Shown in pieces: positions 28,001 through 38,487 of a DNA stretch of 64,000 nucleotides. Position numbers and translations under genes: made by a program. The stretch lies in assembly GCA_963210315.1 (NCBI GenBank), contig OY723252.1:2267346-2331345 (forward strand), given 5' to 3'. The stretch comes from Rhynchopus euleeides (lineage: Eukaryota; Euglenozoa; Diplonemea; Diplonemida; Diplonemidae). The stretch's first letter is position 1. Every line of letters begins with the position of its first letter. The notes under the pieces were generated by a model. It was not told the DNA's origin. It worked only from the letters and a program-made list of their open reading frames with translations, and made no database searches.

Positions 28001-29747
28001 GTATGGATCCATCGCCGCTGACACCACCACCTCCAGTCGAACGTGTTCCCCCTCCCCCCCCCCCCCCCTCGCATTCGCATTTCGCGACACGGTTCACTCT
28101 TCTATCAGTGCCCCGTGGCAGCGTTGGTAGACACCAGCAGACTACGAAGTCGAACGAAGTGCGAAATATGGGGGCTTCGGCTGCACCATCCAAGTGTTGT
28201 TGACTCTCTCAGGGACCCTCCCCCTCCTCCCCTTCTCTTCCCCCTTCCGCACCCACCCTTTGTGCAGGTGTGTGCGTGTCTCGATCAAGCTTGGTTATGA
28301 GGAGCAGGTGCCAGAGACGCTCTTCAAAAGTGGGACCTTCGTGCCGCCCTCTCAGAGGAGCTTCCCGAAGAGCAGTGATAGGTATGGTGCATCGGGGTGG
28401 CTGTGGGGGTGTGTCTGTGGTGTGTCGCCCCCTGCCAGCGGGGTCTCATCACAAGAGCTCTTCACTTACACAAAAAGGGTGCATTTTGTTGCGCCGGGGC
28501 GTAGTGAAGGTGTTCCCTCTGATGCACGGAGCACAGTTCGCTGTCCTTTTTTGCCCGAGCTCGCTGCCAGTCTCTATGCATGCCCTAGCAGTGCTGATGC
28601 AACAACCCCGACCCACCCTCCCTGCAGCCTCAGTGCAGAGTTCACAGAGATGATGGTTGCGCAGAAGCGCACCGTTGCCGAAGTGGACGAGATCATGCTC
28701 GACTGCGAAGAGAGCAGCTTCTCTTTCATCTTGTCGCCTGCAAACCCACCGACGCTCTACACAGACAAAAGTATGGCTTGGCACCACGTGGTGTGGAGGA
28801 GGGTTTGCTGCACAGCAAGAGGGGTCTTCTTTGTTGGGGGGAAGGCCTTGAAGACGGCCAAGCAAAGCCTTTACCGCTGCCTCTACAAAAAATGCTGCCA
28901 CGTCGGCGCGACCACTGATGAGGTGTCTGTTGTCGTAGTTGACCCGGGGTCTCCCAGCATGCATCAACAACATGCACGTTGTGGTGGCGTTTCTGCCACA
29001 TGGCAACAACCATTACACCCTTGCTCAAATTCCGGCGTCTCAGCCTTGCTTGCCGTCTGCCGCAACGCCATCATCCCCGTGGCGTTGAATGATGTCAGCG
29101 CCGGTTTTACCCGATGAATCATAGCTGACCTGAGTAGCTTGCCCCCGTGTGTAAGTGAGGAGTTGTGTGACGCGTTGCCCTTCTTCACCTGCTGCAGACA
29201 GGCAGAGAGAGCGAGGAATGCAATCTGGATCTCCGATTCATCGCCGGTCAGGTGAAATGTCCTTTGCGCAGTGCTTCCGCCTCGGCCTCCTTGAGCATCG
29301 CTGAAGAACATGGATGAGAAGATCTTGGCCTGCTCGATGCTCGAAGCCTTGGGGTACTTATCCTGGGCTGCACCGGAGCAAACGGTTTCTTGATGCGCCT
29401 GAAACAGCGTGTTTTTTAAGCTTCTGAATCAGAAGCTTAAAAACCACGCTGTTTAGACTGATGAACTTCTGCTGGAAGGGGTCTCAGGCGCATGTCTTCA
29501 GTTCGTGAATCTTGATGCGGCCCACCCCTCCATCCTCCACCCTCCACCCCCTCCCACAGTTGCAGTCGAGTGGTCGCTGTCCTTTGAGTTCCACTTCGTG
29601 CACCATGACCGCCAAGAAGACTACCTCAGCACGGGGAGGATCACTTGCGACAATGTCATCCTGTGGCAGCTCCCTTTGCAGGTGCATGCTTTTCCGACAG
29701 AGCAGGGCGTGCAGGCGAAGGCGCAGGGGTTCACCTATGCATGCTGA
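25049..29747 (+). CDS. RGP1: RGP1 homologue, subunit of the Ric1-Rgp1 Rab GEF complex
   Basis: Six exons: 25049-25153, 26731-27761, 27896-28000, 28268-28381, 28628-28770 and 29560-29747. They join to exactly 562 codons ending at TGA. All five donors are GTATGG; acceptors are CTACAG, GGCAG, GTGCAG, CTGCAG and CCACAG. Conserved stretches in order: LHVLSRGAVHRRVTYPGEEL, VPHVNLKVCCAQVFG, PPSYFGYAMKYIYHV, YACVRVSIKLGYEEQ, SSFSFILSPANPP and VEWSLSFEFHFVHHDR. These align in the same order to the arrestin-like sandwich of Rgp1 proteins, which with Ric1 activate Rab6/Ypt6 at the Golgi. Exon 2 has a long acidic/Pro-rich insert. Short exon 1 was chosen because it supplies the missing first strand and has the shared donor. 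Family assignment comes from remembered motif order, not a search. Confidence 0.8.
25200..25830. repeat. A+T-rich array of palindromic TCTTATAAGA-like words
   Basis: Dozens of degenerate, mostly self-complementary words (TCTTATAAGA, AATCTTATAAGATT, CTTATAAGAATCC) spaced every 10-25 bp on both sides of the MITE at 25581. Composition contrasts sharply with surrounding GC-rich DNA. It has strong potential for cruciforms or, as RNA, many hairpins. Confidence 0.85.
25581..25688 (-). mobile_element. MITE copy 3
   Basis: Ends GGGGGTCTTCGCT and AGCGAAGACCCCC; internal sequence matches the other copies. Flanks TTAT and TATA give at most an imperfect duplication. It sits in the middle of the TCTTATAAGA array. 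Confidence 0.85.
25970..26559 (-). CDS. DOT1-like / class I SAM methyltransferase exon
   Basis: The frame on the minus strand runs from a likely acceptor (CACCACAAACAG, exon start 26559) to TGA at 25970, about 195 residues. It has the SAM-binding motif I region VILDLGGGMGDMARAL, then YVSLELRNDLQHICRKRYD, which fits motif II and the following helix of DOT1-type enzymes, then a strand (SAIILCSDVH) and a helix. DOT1 enzymes methylate H3 Lys79 (Lys76 in trypanosomes). The match is by pattern; another class I methyltransferase is possible. It lies antisense in intron 1 of the RGP1 gene. No clear start exon was found upstream, so this may be one exon of a gene or a fragment. Confidence 0.55.
29402..29454. 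repeat. 53-bp near-perfect palindrome
   Basis: Arms of 26 bp (AAACAGCGTG...AGCTTCTGA and its inverse) differ at one position and are separated by a single base. It lies in the last intron of the RGP1 gene. Confidence 0.9.
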
Positions 29748-31118
29748 CCCAAGCAATGTGCACACAAGGGGTAAGGGGTGCTGGGGTGCTGTGCCATTCA
29801 AACGACATGACGCCCTCCCCTAAGTGCCCAACTGTGCCTGTGCGGTGCCTGCAGTGTGAGGGCAGCTCGCTTAATTCTACACTCCCAGAGCGGCAGCCAC
29901 TGCGGTGCATGAACGTGGACAACCGCACTTGCGTTCCCACCCTCACCGCAGAAGCCCCTCCAGGCCCGTGTTAGAGTACCTTACTAGGCCTAACTCAAAA
30001 TGCCACTCGGATCGGCTTCGCTCCTCGTGATTTCCGGACAGTCATCGTCTGGAACTGCACCAAAACGCCCTCGTCGGTACCCCGGAGACACTCTGGGAAG
30101 GGAAATACGGCTTGTGGAGTGACCCACGTTGTAGCTGCCTTGGCCCTGCACATTGGCTGCAGGGCTGTCTGCGTGGCAGTGCCTTGCATCGATGTGGTCC
30201 ACAAACAGGCTCGTTGAATCCCCACCCCCACCCCCGTGCTGAGCGAAGCAAACATGTGTGAGGGTCTTTCACTTCGCAAACCCTGAAGGGGAGGGTCTGT
30301 TTGTCGCTGTGCGTGTGAAGATGTGGACGGCACGATGCCTTCAACAGTGTTGGCATGCCTCCTCCCCCTCCCCCCCTCGTGTCTCCCCATAGTCGTGCAC
30401 CCCCCCCTGCTCCCTCACCCGGTGGCATGTCGCCAGTCTGCTTTGTATGCCCGCCACTGACTGGGACGTGGATTGCCAAGGCTTGGCAGTGCCACGGATC
30501 GCGCTTCATATAGAGTAAGGAAAGAACCACCCAGCTGCTTCTCTCAGCACCCCCCCCTCCCCCCTCCCCCCACCCCCCTCAGGCGTCGTTTTTGCTCTGG
30601 ATTTTGGATTGCAAATTGCAGATTTCAGATTCGCACCTCTCCCCTCGGGGGTGCTGTGCACATTACACACGTTGCGTGCGCCAGATTCTTTTTTTTTTGG
30701 AGCATCGCACGTCACTTTCTGCTCTTTGATGTGATATGATCATATCCCACTATGCCCGTGTACACATATCCTACTCACCCCACCCCACCCCACCACCAGG
30801 GGCGATCCTCTCTTGAAATAAAACCCCCTTCTTCCCCACCCCTCCCCCCCCTCCCACTCCCCGTCCCCCTCTCGACCTCTCTACACACTCCTTACACATC
30901 TCCTACACCTCCTCCCCTTCTCTTTCCTTCCCCACCCCCACCCCCACACCAAGAGGGGGCAGCTTCCCCCTCTTTCATCCCCCGCCTCGTCCACCCCCCC
31001 CCCTCTGGGGGGAAGAAGCAGAGCTAGGCAAGTGCCTGCGTCTCACTTCTCCCCTTCTCTCTTTCTCTTTCTCTCTCTCTCTCTCTCCCAGCTCCTTTCT
31101 TTCTTTCTCCGCCCCCCG
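29748..31118. other. Intergenic region ending in a polypyrimidine leader
   Basis: No gene supported. From 30750 the plus strand is strongly C/T-rich. Confidence 0.45.
31046..31091 (+). promoter_or_regulatory. Polypyrimidine tract and AG, probable trans-splice acceptor
   Basis: An uninterrupted run of about 44 C/T bases (CTTCTCCCC...TCTCTCTCCC) ends in CAG at 31089-31091, 28 bp before ATG 31119. This is the arrangement expected of a spliced-leader acceptor in euglenozoans; a cis intron with an upstream exon cannot be excluded. Confidence 0.5.
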
Positions 31119-32840
31119 ATGGACGCCGCGATGTGGCAGGCGATCGAGGAGGGGTGTGGGTTGGATGACAGCCCGTCACACCCGCCGCACCATTTGGAGG
31201 ACCACGCCCAGGCAGCCTGCCCGTCAGAATCGAGGATGGTGCAGTGCCCTTTCTGCCGCAGCGCCGCCTCCAGCCTGTGCCTCCGCAAGCCGGTTGCAGA
31301 GCGCCAGGTGAGTGTCGTGGAGTTCAACAGCATCGCTGCCGAAGCCGGCATCCGGCAGCAGGAGGCAGCGGGCGAGGATGCAGATGCCTCCGCAGCACAC
31401 CCCGCAACCCCTCCGCCGTGCCTGCCGCTCAAGGCGGAGCGCGCCAGCGGCAGCGACGCTGCGCAGCAGCAGGCCGCACCGGATGGGGCGGCCCGGCCCC
31501 AGCCCACCCCGCGCTGCTGCGGGCGGGAAGGGATGTGCCGCCGCCGGTTTGACAAGGGCGCCTTCTTCGCCTGCACCACCTCCCCGGAAACGCTCCTCTG
31601 CGACCGCTGCTTCCACGCCTTCGACCACGCTGACCTCCCGTTTGAGCGCATCGCCGCGTCGGACTCCGCAGTCGACGGCGACGCGGCGGGGAAAGCGCGT
31701 GACGCCCCCCCCACCACCACCACCCCCGCCGACAGCACCGCCCGGGCTGCCACCCCGAAGGGCGGCAGCCCGGGGGAAGCAGATCGGCAGCTGCCTCAGG
31801 TGACGGACCTCCGCCTGGGGCGTCTGCTCGCCCGGATGCCCCCCCAGAGCCTCGTGTCCCACATCGAGAGGGCGCACGGGGGGTCGAAGAAGGGGCGTGC
31901 CAGGTGCACGCTGTGCCCGGGGAGCGGCCTTCTGGGCGCCGGCGACATGGCGGTGCACATGCAGTCTGTTCACAACCTGCCCTGCGAAGGGGGGGGTCCC
32001 TTTCGGAGCAGCGGCCATCCTGTGACGCTGCTGCAGCAGGGGAGGGCAGCCCCGCCCGCAGGGGACGACTTCATCTTTGCCGAAGGGCCGCAGCACCGCG
32101 TCGAGATACGGGGCGGGGCCGAGGGGCACAGCAGCACCGGAGGGGGTGGCACCCCCCAGCAGCACCGGAGGGCATCTGGCGGCGCGATTCCCAACTTCTC
32201 CCCGCTGTCGCTGCCCTGCGCGCAGGCCCCCCCGGCAGGCGGCATTGCCGCATGCCGGCAGGAACCGCCTGGGTCTGCCAACGACATCCGTGAGTCTGCT
32301 GCTATGGCAGTGCACCCTCCCGGCTTCCACACCACCCAGCCCGCCCCGGCTGTTGCGATGCCGCACGGCGGTGGTGGTGGTGGTGGCGGCGGCGGCGCTC
32401 TCCCAGCCCCCACAGCAGTCCCCTTCCCGTGCCCCACACTCGGTGGCCTGGGGAGCCCCTTCCCGCAGCCCCACACAGCCCCGATGCATCCTCTCGGGTT
32501 TGCCCCCATCTACGGCGGCGCAGCACCCGGGGTGTCGCCCGCAGGGGTCGGCGGAGGCGGGGCCCTGCTTGACCCGAGCTGCGGCGGCGGGGCAGGCTAC
32601 CCCTATCCCATGGGCCTCGGCGTCGGAGGGGTGATGGGCGGTGTGATGCTGCGAGATGCCGGTGTGTATGGCGGGGTCGGGGCTGGCGGTGCCGGGTGCG
32701 GCGGCCCTGTCTTGATGTACGGAGGTGAGGGGGGCAGCTTTGCCCTGTCCCCGAATGGGCTTGGCGGGGGAGGAGGAGGAGGGGATGCTGTTGTGCCGCA
32801 GGGGTGGTGTCCGTCCTATGCGCGTCAGATGAGCTCCTAA
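31119..32840 (+). CDS. Zinc-finger protein with Gly-rich C terminus
   Basis: 573 residues, ATG 31119 to TAA. Three Cys/His clusters are visible: CPFCRSAASSLC near residue 45; a Cys-rich block near 130-170 (CCGREGMCRRRF, then CTTSPETLLCDRCFHAFDH), which could bind two zincs; and a C2H2-like unit near 255-290 (CTLCPG ... HMQSVH). Between them are Pro/Thr/Ala linkers. From ~residue 320 the protein is low complexity and Gly/Pro-rich with poly-Gly encoded by GGT/GGC runs. No membrane segment. Nucleic-acid or ubiquitin-pathway binding are both plausible for such fingers; I cannot choose between them. Confidence 0.65.
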   Translation: MDAAMWQAIEEGCGLDDSPSHPPHHLEDHAQAACPSESRMVQCPFCRSAASSLCLRKPVAERQVSVVEFNSIAAEAGIRQQEAAGEDADASAAHPATPPPCLPLKAERASGSDAAQQQAAPDGAARPQPTPRCCGREGMCRRRFDKGAFFACTTSPETLLCDRCFHAFDHADLPFERIAASDSAVDGDAAGKARDAPPTTTTPADSTARAATPKGGSPGEADRQLPQVTDLRLGRLLARMPPQSLVSHIERAHGGSKKGRARCTLCPGSGLLGAGDMAVHMQSVHNLPCEGGGPFRSSGHPVTLLQQGRAAPPAGDDFIFAEGPQHRVEIRGGAEGHSSTGGGGTPQQHRRASGGAIPNFSPLSLPCAQAPPAGGIAACRQEPPGSANDIRESAAMAVHPPGFHTTQPAPAVAMPHGGGGGGGGGGALPAPTAVPFPCPTLGGLGSPFPQPHTAPMHPLGFAPIYGGAAPGVSPAGVGGGGALLDPSCGGGAGYPYPMGLGVGGVMGGVMLRDAGVYGGVGAGGAGCGGPVLMYGGEGGSFALSPNGLGGGGGGGDAVVPQGWCPSYARQMSS

Positions 32841-34370
32841 CTCTCTAAGGCGAGAAGGGGAGGGGCGCTGAGTATAGTGTGAAATGTGGGGCAGAAGAGG
32901 AGACCCCCTGTGGCTGCCGTGTGAGCGCGGATTCAGAAAGAATTGCAGCCCCCGTGTCTCGCTTTTTCTCTTGAAGTGTAGGAGGAATGGGTTCCGATCA
33001 AGTATCAGTGGGTCTGTCGCAGGCCACACAGCCCACATGCAAAGTGAGAAGTGTGCACACCAGCCCCGCACCTCACCAAGGCTGGGTGTTTCCCGCGGGT
33101 GTGCAGGGGTTTCGTATTGGAGGTTGCTCTGTGGTGTGGCCTGCCACTCTGATGCAACCGTTTGGTTGTGTGTTGTGGTGTGGTCGCGTTAAGACCGCGA
33201 AGCGAGAAGCAGAAAGCAGAAAACGGCTTCAGGCGAATGGTGTATTTTTTTTTGTGTTCTTACTAGTTACGAGCGACGAAGCGTAGCGAAGTCGCGAAGT
33301 AACGAAGGAAATCGTACGACTGAAGCTTTGGATTAGCACCTCATGCCACTTCACAGGGCCTCAACACAGCCTTGAGACAGCAAGTGTGCGCTCAACAATT
33401 TATGTGCGCTCAACAAAAAGTAGTCCGGAACTGTTCTCCCACAGTTGCTGGACAGGGTGTCTATAATAAAGCGAAAGGAGTACGATTTTGTGTTTCGTGA
33501 TCTGGGGACCCCGAGGGGAGGGGGGGGGGGTGAAGACCGCGTCGTGGCACTTTTGCCCCGCGCCCCCCCCCCTCCCACCCTGCAAAAGCGCATGTGCTGA
33601 TGTCACCGTTTTCAAACTTAATCTTGAGACATCAAGGGTCGGTAGTAGTACCCGTGGCGGTGCGGCAGGGAAAGTCTGAAAGAAGGGGGGGCACGGGGAG
33701 GCGTGTGCCAGTGGAGCTCACAGCACGAGTGTGCTCGGCAGCAGAATCCAAAGAATACTCACGCCATTCGCTGGCCACGAAGAGAGAGCGCGTTACGTGG
33801 TGATGTTCTGCAAATGAATTGTAATTAAAAATTGGCAACGATTCCTGCGTTGCGAGTCGAGCCCACCCGGAGTTTAATGCTGGGAGTCGCCGAATCCCAA
33901 TGGGCACGCCATGAGGACCAGAGACCTCCCAAGACTGAATACAACGACCGGCTTCGCGGCTGAACGGTGGTGGAGCCGCCTCTATTGGCGTCTGTCACAC
34001 TGTGCCTCATTCCTGTTGTTCCATTTCCAAAACACTATACAGTTATGCGGCGGCCTGATCGTCTCGTCACGCCACTGCTTGAGGCCGTTGGTATCAGATT
34101 CAGGTTGGTTGGCGTTCTTCGAAAGCTGAATGCCCCCGACGACAAACCCCCCAGTAGCACCACCACCACCCTCCCCTCATGCACTACCCTCCCGACCTGC
34201 GTTTTGAGTGCGGTCGGCCGGCTTCGCATGCTCCTCTCCACCACGACCCCCTAAGTGGCGCCGGGTTGTTTCCATCGTTGCCGTCGTGCTGCTGCTGTGT
34301 TGTATGCAGCATTGAATTTCTTTGCCTTCATGAAATTCTTGGGAGTTTCAATTACTTTCGGTGAGTCTTG
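32841..34370. other. Non-coding interval with a dispersed-repeat copy
   Basis: No gene supported. 33260-33396 is the clearest copy of the dispersed repeat that also occurs at ~8955, 11016 and ~38575 (ACGAGCGACGAAGC, then CCACTTCACAGGGCC and CTCAACACAGCCTTG). Confidence 0.45.
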
Positions 34371-34550
34371 CGAGCTTCTTTAACATGCATGAAGCGGAGA
34401 AGTGTAAGGTGCGCTTCCGACGGCTTTGCCTCCTCTCTGATCTGTGTGTCCAGCTATCTCGCGTTCACAATGTCACATGTGCTCCGCACCCAAATCATAG
34501 CAGGAAGCGTCAACGCATCAGGGGGAAGAATGAATCACGGTTGTCACGCT
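34371..34550 (+). mobile_element. Diverged solo terminal repeat of YR retroelement family 2
   Basis: Aligns with 62476-62655 through AGTGTAAGGTGCGCTTCCGA, TGTGTGTCCAGCTATCTCG, CACATGTGCTCCGCACCC and the core GGAAGCGTCAACGCATCA. No coding sequence attached. Confidence 0.7.
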
Positions 34551-34747
34551 GAAACAGCCCAGCGGCAGACTCTGCCAGAGAGGCAGTGCACTGTTGAGAT
34601 GTCGGGAGGGGGGAGGTCCCTGCCTGGTCTGTTGTTCGCCTTCATATCGCCATGCCTTGTTGAAAGTTGTTCGCGTCAAGCAGAAACCTCTCCCGCTTCC
34701 CCCCTCGGGCATGTTGTTCGAAATGCACAACTCCCCCCCCCCCCCTA

Positions 34748-35526
34748 GGCATAGGGTGCGGGCGATTCGGTTATCGCCCAAATCGCAAAAATTATCGCCC
34801 TCATTATCGCCCATTCTGTCAAGGCGATAAGTGGGCGATAATTTTTCCGTCGTATTTTTGGGGGCAAAATGGCGGCCAGGGACGTCAGATCACTGCTGAG
34901 GTGGTGAGTGGGTCATTGCCTCAGTGAAGACCCGGTTCCTGACCAAGGTCAAGCCCTCTGCTCCAGTGTTCTCAGTGGGTGATGACTCTGTGACTAGGGT
35001 CAGAACCGCCCCAGGTCTCAGATCAGCCGTGAAGCTTCCTGTGGGCTATGCAACGAGTCATTTCAAACGTACGGTGTTCATCTCCTCCCATTCAGACCGA
35101 CTACACTAGGACCACGCATCTCCTTCAACACTAAGGTGTACCCGCTTCATGCTCACGAGTGCTCCTAGTAACGGCGAGTGAACAGGTCCTGAGCGAGGTC
35201 AGGATCTGGGCCAATGCCCAGTTCCTCGCGGGTTTTGACCGAGGAAGTGACCCACCCACATGACGTCAGTGGTCAGAAGCTGATTTCTGATGCAGAATCC
35301 TAGGTCTTGGCCCAGTTGTTGACGAGGTCACAGGGTCAGTAGAGCGGTAACCACCACTAGCTGAAGACCCCTTCAGAAAGTGTGAAAGAAAACGGGCGAT
35401 ACTGGGCGATAATTTGGCGATAATTGGGCGATAATGGGCGATAAGGCGATTCGATACGCGATAATCGGGGCTCGAACCCGGTTGGGCGAATATAGGGCGA
35501 TAGGCGAATCGCCCGCACCCTATGCT
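34748..35526. mobile_element. TA-flanked non-autonomous DNA element A (779 bp)
   Basis: Inverted ends share GCATAGGGTGCGGGCG and continue GATTCG; both ends abut TA (34746-34747 and 35527-35528), which fits a TA target duplication. Subterminal sequence is packed with GGGCGATAA / TTATCGCCC words; the middle has repeated AGGTCA-like words and no ORF. Confidence 0.75.
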
Positions 35527-35528
35527 TA

Positions 35529-37054
35529 GGGGTGGTCTTAAGCTGTTAACCTGGCCAATTTTTCACCATCGGCGTCTGGGGGCCAAAAACGTCACCAAAC
35601 CTGAAAATATGACCCCTGGGACCCCAGAAACACAATTCCGCCCGGTTTTGGGCACTTTTGAGCACTTCTGAGCAGTTTAGTCGTGTTCCGTAAAAATGTA
35701 CCACAAAGCTGTACCTCAGCCCCCCCTGGGCAGAAGGCAGAATCGCAAACCATCATGTCTCGCAGTGATCCAGTCAGCGGTATTGCCAACCGTGCTGCCC
35801 GACGATACGTGGGGTCAAAAGTGCAACATGACGACACCCTGTTTGCGGTGTGACATGCGAGACAGTAGAAAAGTATCACCGGAAACAAGGGGTCATAGGT
35901 ACTAGAGGAGGGGCATGTTTCCAGCCCCTTCAGACCTTCAGGCGCATCGGTTGCATCTCTACTCGATGCGGGAGAATCGCTGATCGGACTGGCAGTGCAT
36001 CAACTGCAGGCATATCGAGCAACAGAGGAGCACTGTGCCACTTGCGAATCACTTGTGTCAGAATCTGTGTGTCATGTTCTTGGGCCAGTGACAGTGATAG
36101 TGGCAGTGAGCCATCCAATGACCGTGAAGAAGGGGACATGGACTGGTACCAGACATCAGCAGTGCACCGAAGACCCCCCTTGAGGTTGTATGAAAGGCTG
36201 AAGACTACAATGTCAAAGTTCAAGCCGTACAACAAGGACGAGGGGGCGCAACTCGGCTGTCCAGGCAGCTACGCACGAACGGGCAGAGTCCCCCACACTT
36301 CTGCCATAGCCCACATCCAAAGCACACTCGGTGCCTTTGATTTCCAGGCACAGTTCGATCCGTGTGGTGTGTTCACACGGATCCCATGGTTGGCATGTCC
36401 AGTGGTTGCGGCAGTCCCGCCTGCGCACCTGGGTATACTCCGTTGTTCAACGTACCGCAGAGTCTGACGGCTGCACGGCTCCCTCCCCCCGCAGCAGCGT
36501 CTTTTGTGTTCAGTTGTGTGCATCGAGTGGGAAGCCACCACAATGCCCTCCCCACCCTCCCGTTTTGTTTCCCACTAATACACGTTGAGGCCTTCGCTCT
36601 GGGGTGGCCAGGCGGCAGCCCGCCCTCTGGCGATTATGTCTATGTGGCACCACCTGCACCAACCTGTGGCCGTATAGTTGTACCATCTTCGGCCAAAGAA
36701 AATTATCATGAGAGCACGGCCTTCTGTGTCTCTTGCCGCTGAAGGCGAGTGGTTGTTCCTCGTACGCACTCGGGCATCTGTGCGAGAGTGCGGAGGTCCA
36801 CATAGTGACGGAAGGGCTTGAATCAGCCATCGAGACCTTCTGACTGAGGGTGGTGTGGTACAACTTTGTGGTACATTTTTTGGAATTGCAAGTAAGGTGC
36901 TTCTGGAGGCTCTAAACCGCCCGAAACCGGGCGCAGATGCATTTCCGGACGTCTGGGGGTCGAATTTTCAGGTTTGGGTCACTTTTTGGTCCTTGTACGC
37001 AAAAGTTTGATTTTTTGGCCAGGTTAACGTTTTTCAAGGGCTTAAGACCACCCC
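35529..37054. mobile_element. TA-flanked DNA element B with ~200-bp inverted repeats (1526 bp)
   Basis: Ends GGGGTGGTCTTAAG and CTTAAGACCACCCC, flanked by TA on both sides (35527-35528, 37055-37056). The inverted homology extends about 200 bp inward with indels (GTTAACCTGGCCAA, ACCAAACCTGAAAAT, GCCCGGTTT, AATGTACCACAAAG). No transposase ORF is visible in the ~1.1-kb interior. Element A abuts its left end, sharing the TA. Confidence 0.75.
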
Positions 37055-37056
37055 TA

Positions 37057-38089
37057 CCCCCCCCCTCCCTCCCTCCCTCCCTCCCCTCTTTCTCTGTATA
37101 ATTCAGTTCCGGATTATTGTGTCATTTTTTCATTACTGCCCCCCCCCCCCCCCCCCAACGCACACACCCACACACCCTCCCCACACCTACCCCACCGTTT
37201 CACATCCCCCCTGAGCAAGAACATCGCTCCCTGCATCATGCCTGACGGCGTTTGTTGTAACGGTGTCGATACACCGCTGCAGCAGCATTGTCGCGTGTTT
37301 GCAACATCTGGAATTTGTTTTCTAATTTAGGTGTGTGGGGGGGGAGGGGGAGTGGGGGGCGCGTGTGCGTGTGTGTGTGTGTGTGTGTGGCAAATCGTGT
37401 TGTGTCCCCAAGGTGCACATCACGAGAAACCCAGCTGCCCCCTGCTATGTCCTCTGAAAAATTCCAAAATGCGGTGCCAGCAGTGCTGTGTGTCCCGCCA
37501 GGCGCTGCCGTGCTTTCCGCAGACAGGCCTTCATCAAGTTGCCTCCTTTAGGGTTGTGAGGCCCTTTCCCTGGGTTGGTGGCAATATCGCTGCGGCGCTT
37601 AACAGGACGGGCCTGACAGCCAAGCAATATCTTCTTTCCTTGACATGAGGTGAGACCCCGTCAGCTGGCATCGGCCTTCGCTGACGGGTGTCTCCGCAGG
37701 TTGTCGTGCAGAGGTCTTTCGTGGGCTTCTGTTCGATGCCGGCCCGCTAATCCAACATTGATGACAAAAGTGCAGGAACAGTGTTAGCCCCCATGCTTGC
37801 AACTTAGGTAGTCACACTGGCAGTTTTTTCCATCACCCTCGGTGTCGAATCAGAGGCGACGGGCCTGACGTGCATGGACACATGGACTCGCGCACTGTGC
37901 GTGCCTCCCGTAGATCGTGAGGGAGCCAGCGAACCTATGCGTGTGTGATGGCATGCCCCGAGCCCTCAACAGGTGGCGATGCCCTGGGTCTGTCCCTGGG
38001 CTGGGCGCCTTTACCGTCAGAGGGTGATGGGGTGAAGCCGGCTTGATTTTTCGGGGGGAATGAAAGGCACGTTTTTTTAAAGCACATTC
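37057..38089. other. Non-coding interval
   Basis: No gene supported. Includes (CCCT)n-like sequence at 37061-37085, a C18 run at 37139-37156 and a (GT)n run at 37364-37388. Confidence 0.45.
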
Positions 38090-38254
38090 ATGATGCGTAA
38101 AAGTGTAGGAGTCCTTCCGACGACCTGCTTCTGTGTGTCTTGCTATGTCGTGTTCACATGTGCTCCACACCCACATCAAAGCAGCAGGCTCTAGGGTGGT
38201 GGAAGCGGCAACACATCATTAAGGAACAAGGAAGCACGGTCGCTACGCTTTTTT
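38090..38254 (+). mobile_element. Solo terminal repeat of YR retroelement family 2
   Basis: Close match to 62476-62655: ATGATGCGTAAAAGTGTAGG, TCGTGTTCACATGTGCTCC, GGCTCTAGGGTGGTGGAAGC, then GGAAGCACGGTCGCTACGC. The core is changed to GCGGCAACACA. Confidence 0.82.
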
Positions 38255-38375
38255 CCCGTCTTTTTTTCTGCGAAGTAAACATGCTTGCCACAGCGGTGTG
38301 TTTTGATACAGCAACACAAATGCCCCCCTTTTGTAGGGGCACAAACTGCCGCTTGGGAGCACAAACAAATCACAG

Positions 38376-38482
38376 GGGGTCTTCGCTACGGGGCGATCGT
38401 CAGTGCATTTTTGGTGCATTTCCAGTTGAATTGGCTGAAAACTGACCAAGGTTGACGAAGGATAACGACCAGCGAAGACCCC
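38376..38482 (+). mobile_element. MITE copy 4
   Basis: Ends GGGGTCTTCGCT and AGCGAAGACCCC with 5-bp duplication CACAG (38371-38375, 38483-38487). Same orientation and closest sequence to the copy at 8328. Confidence 0.88.
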
Positions 38483-38487
38483 CACAG

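Noticed and set aside
28964..29311. 115-residue antisense frame in the last RGP1 intron
   Set aside because: Some protein-like stretches but no recognised motif and no splice signals; not enough to call.
31224..33071. 615-residue antisense frame over the zinc-finger gene
   Set aside because: Low-complexity His/Arg/Gly product caused by GC-rich codons; extends beyond the gene.
35455..35500. tRNA-like B box GGGTTCGAGCCCC on the minus strand
   Set aside because: The T arm has only four pairs, and no matching acceptor strand or A box was found; it lies inside DNA element A.
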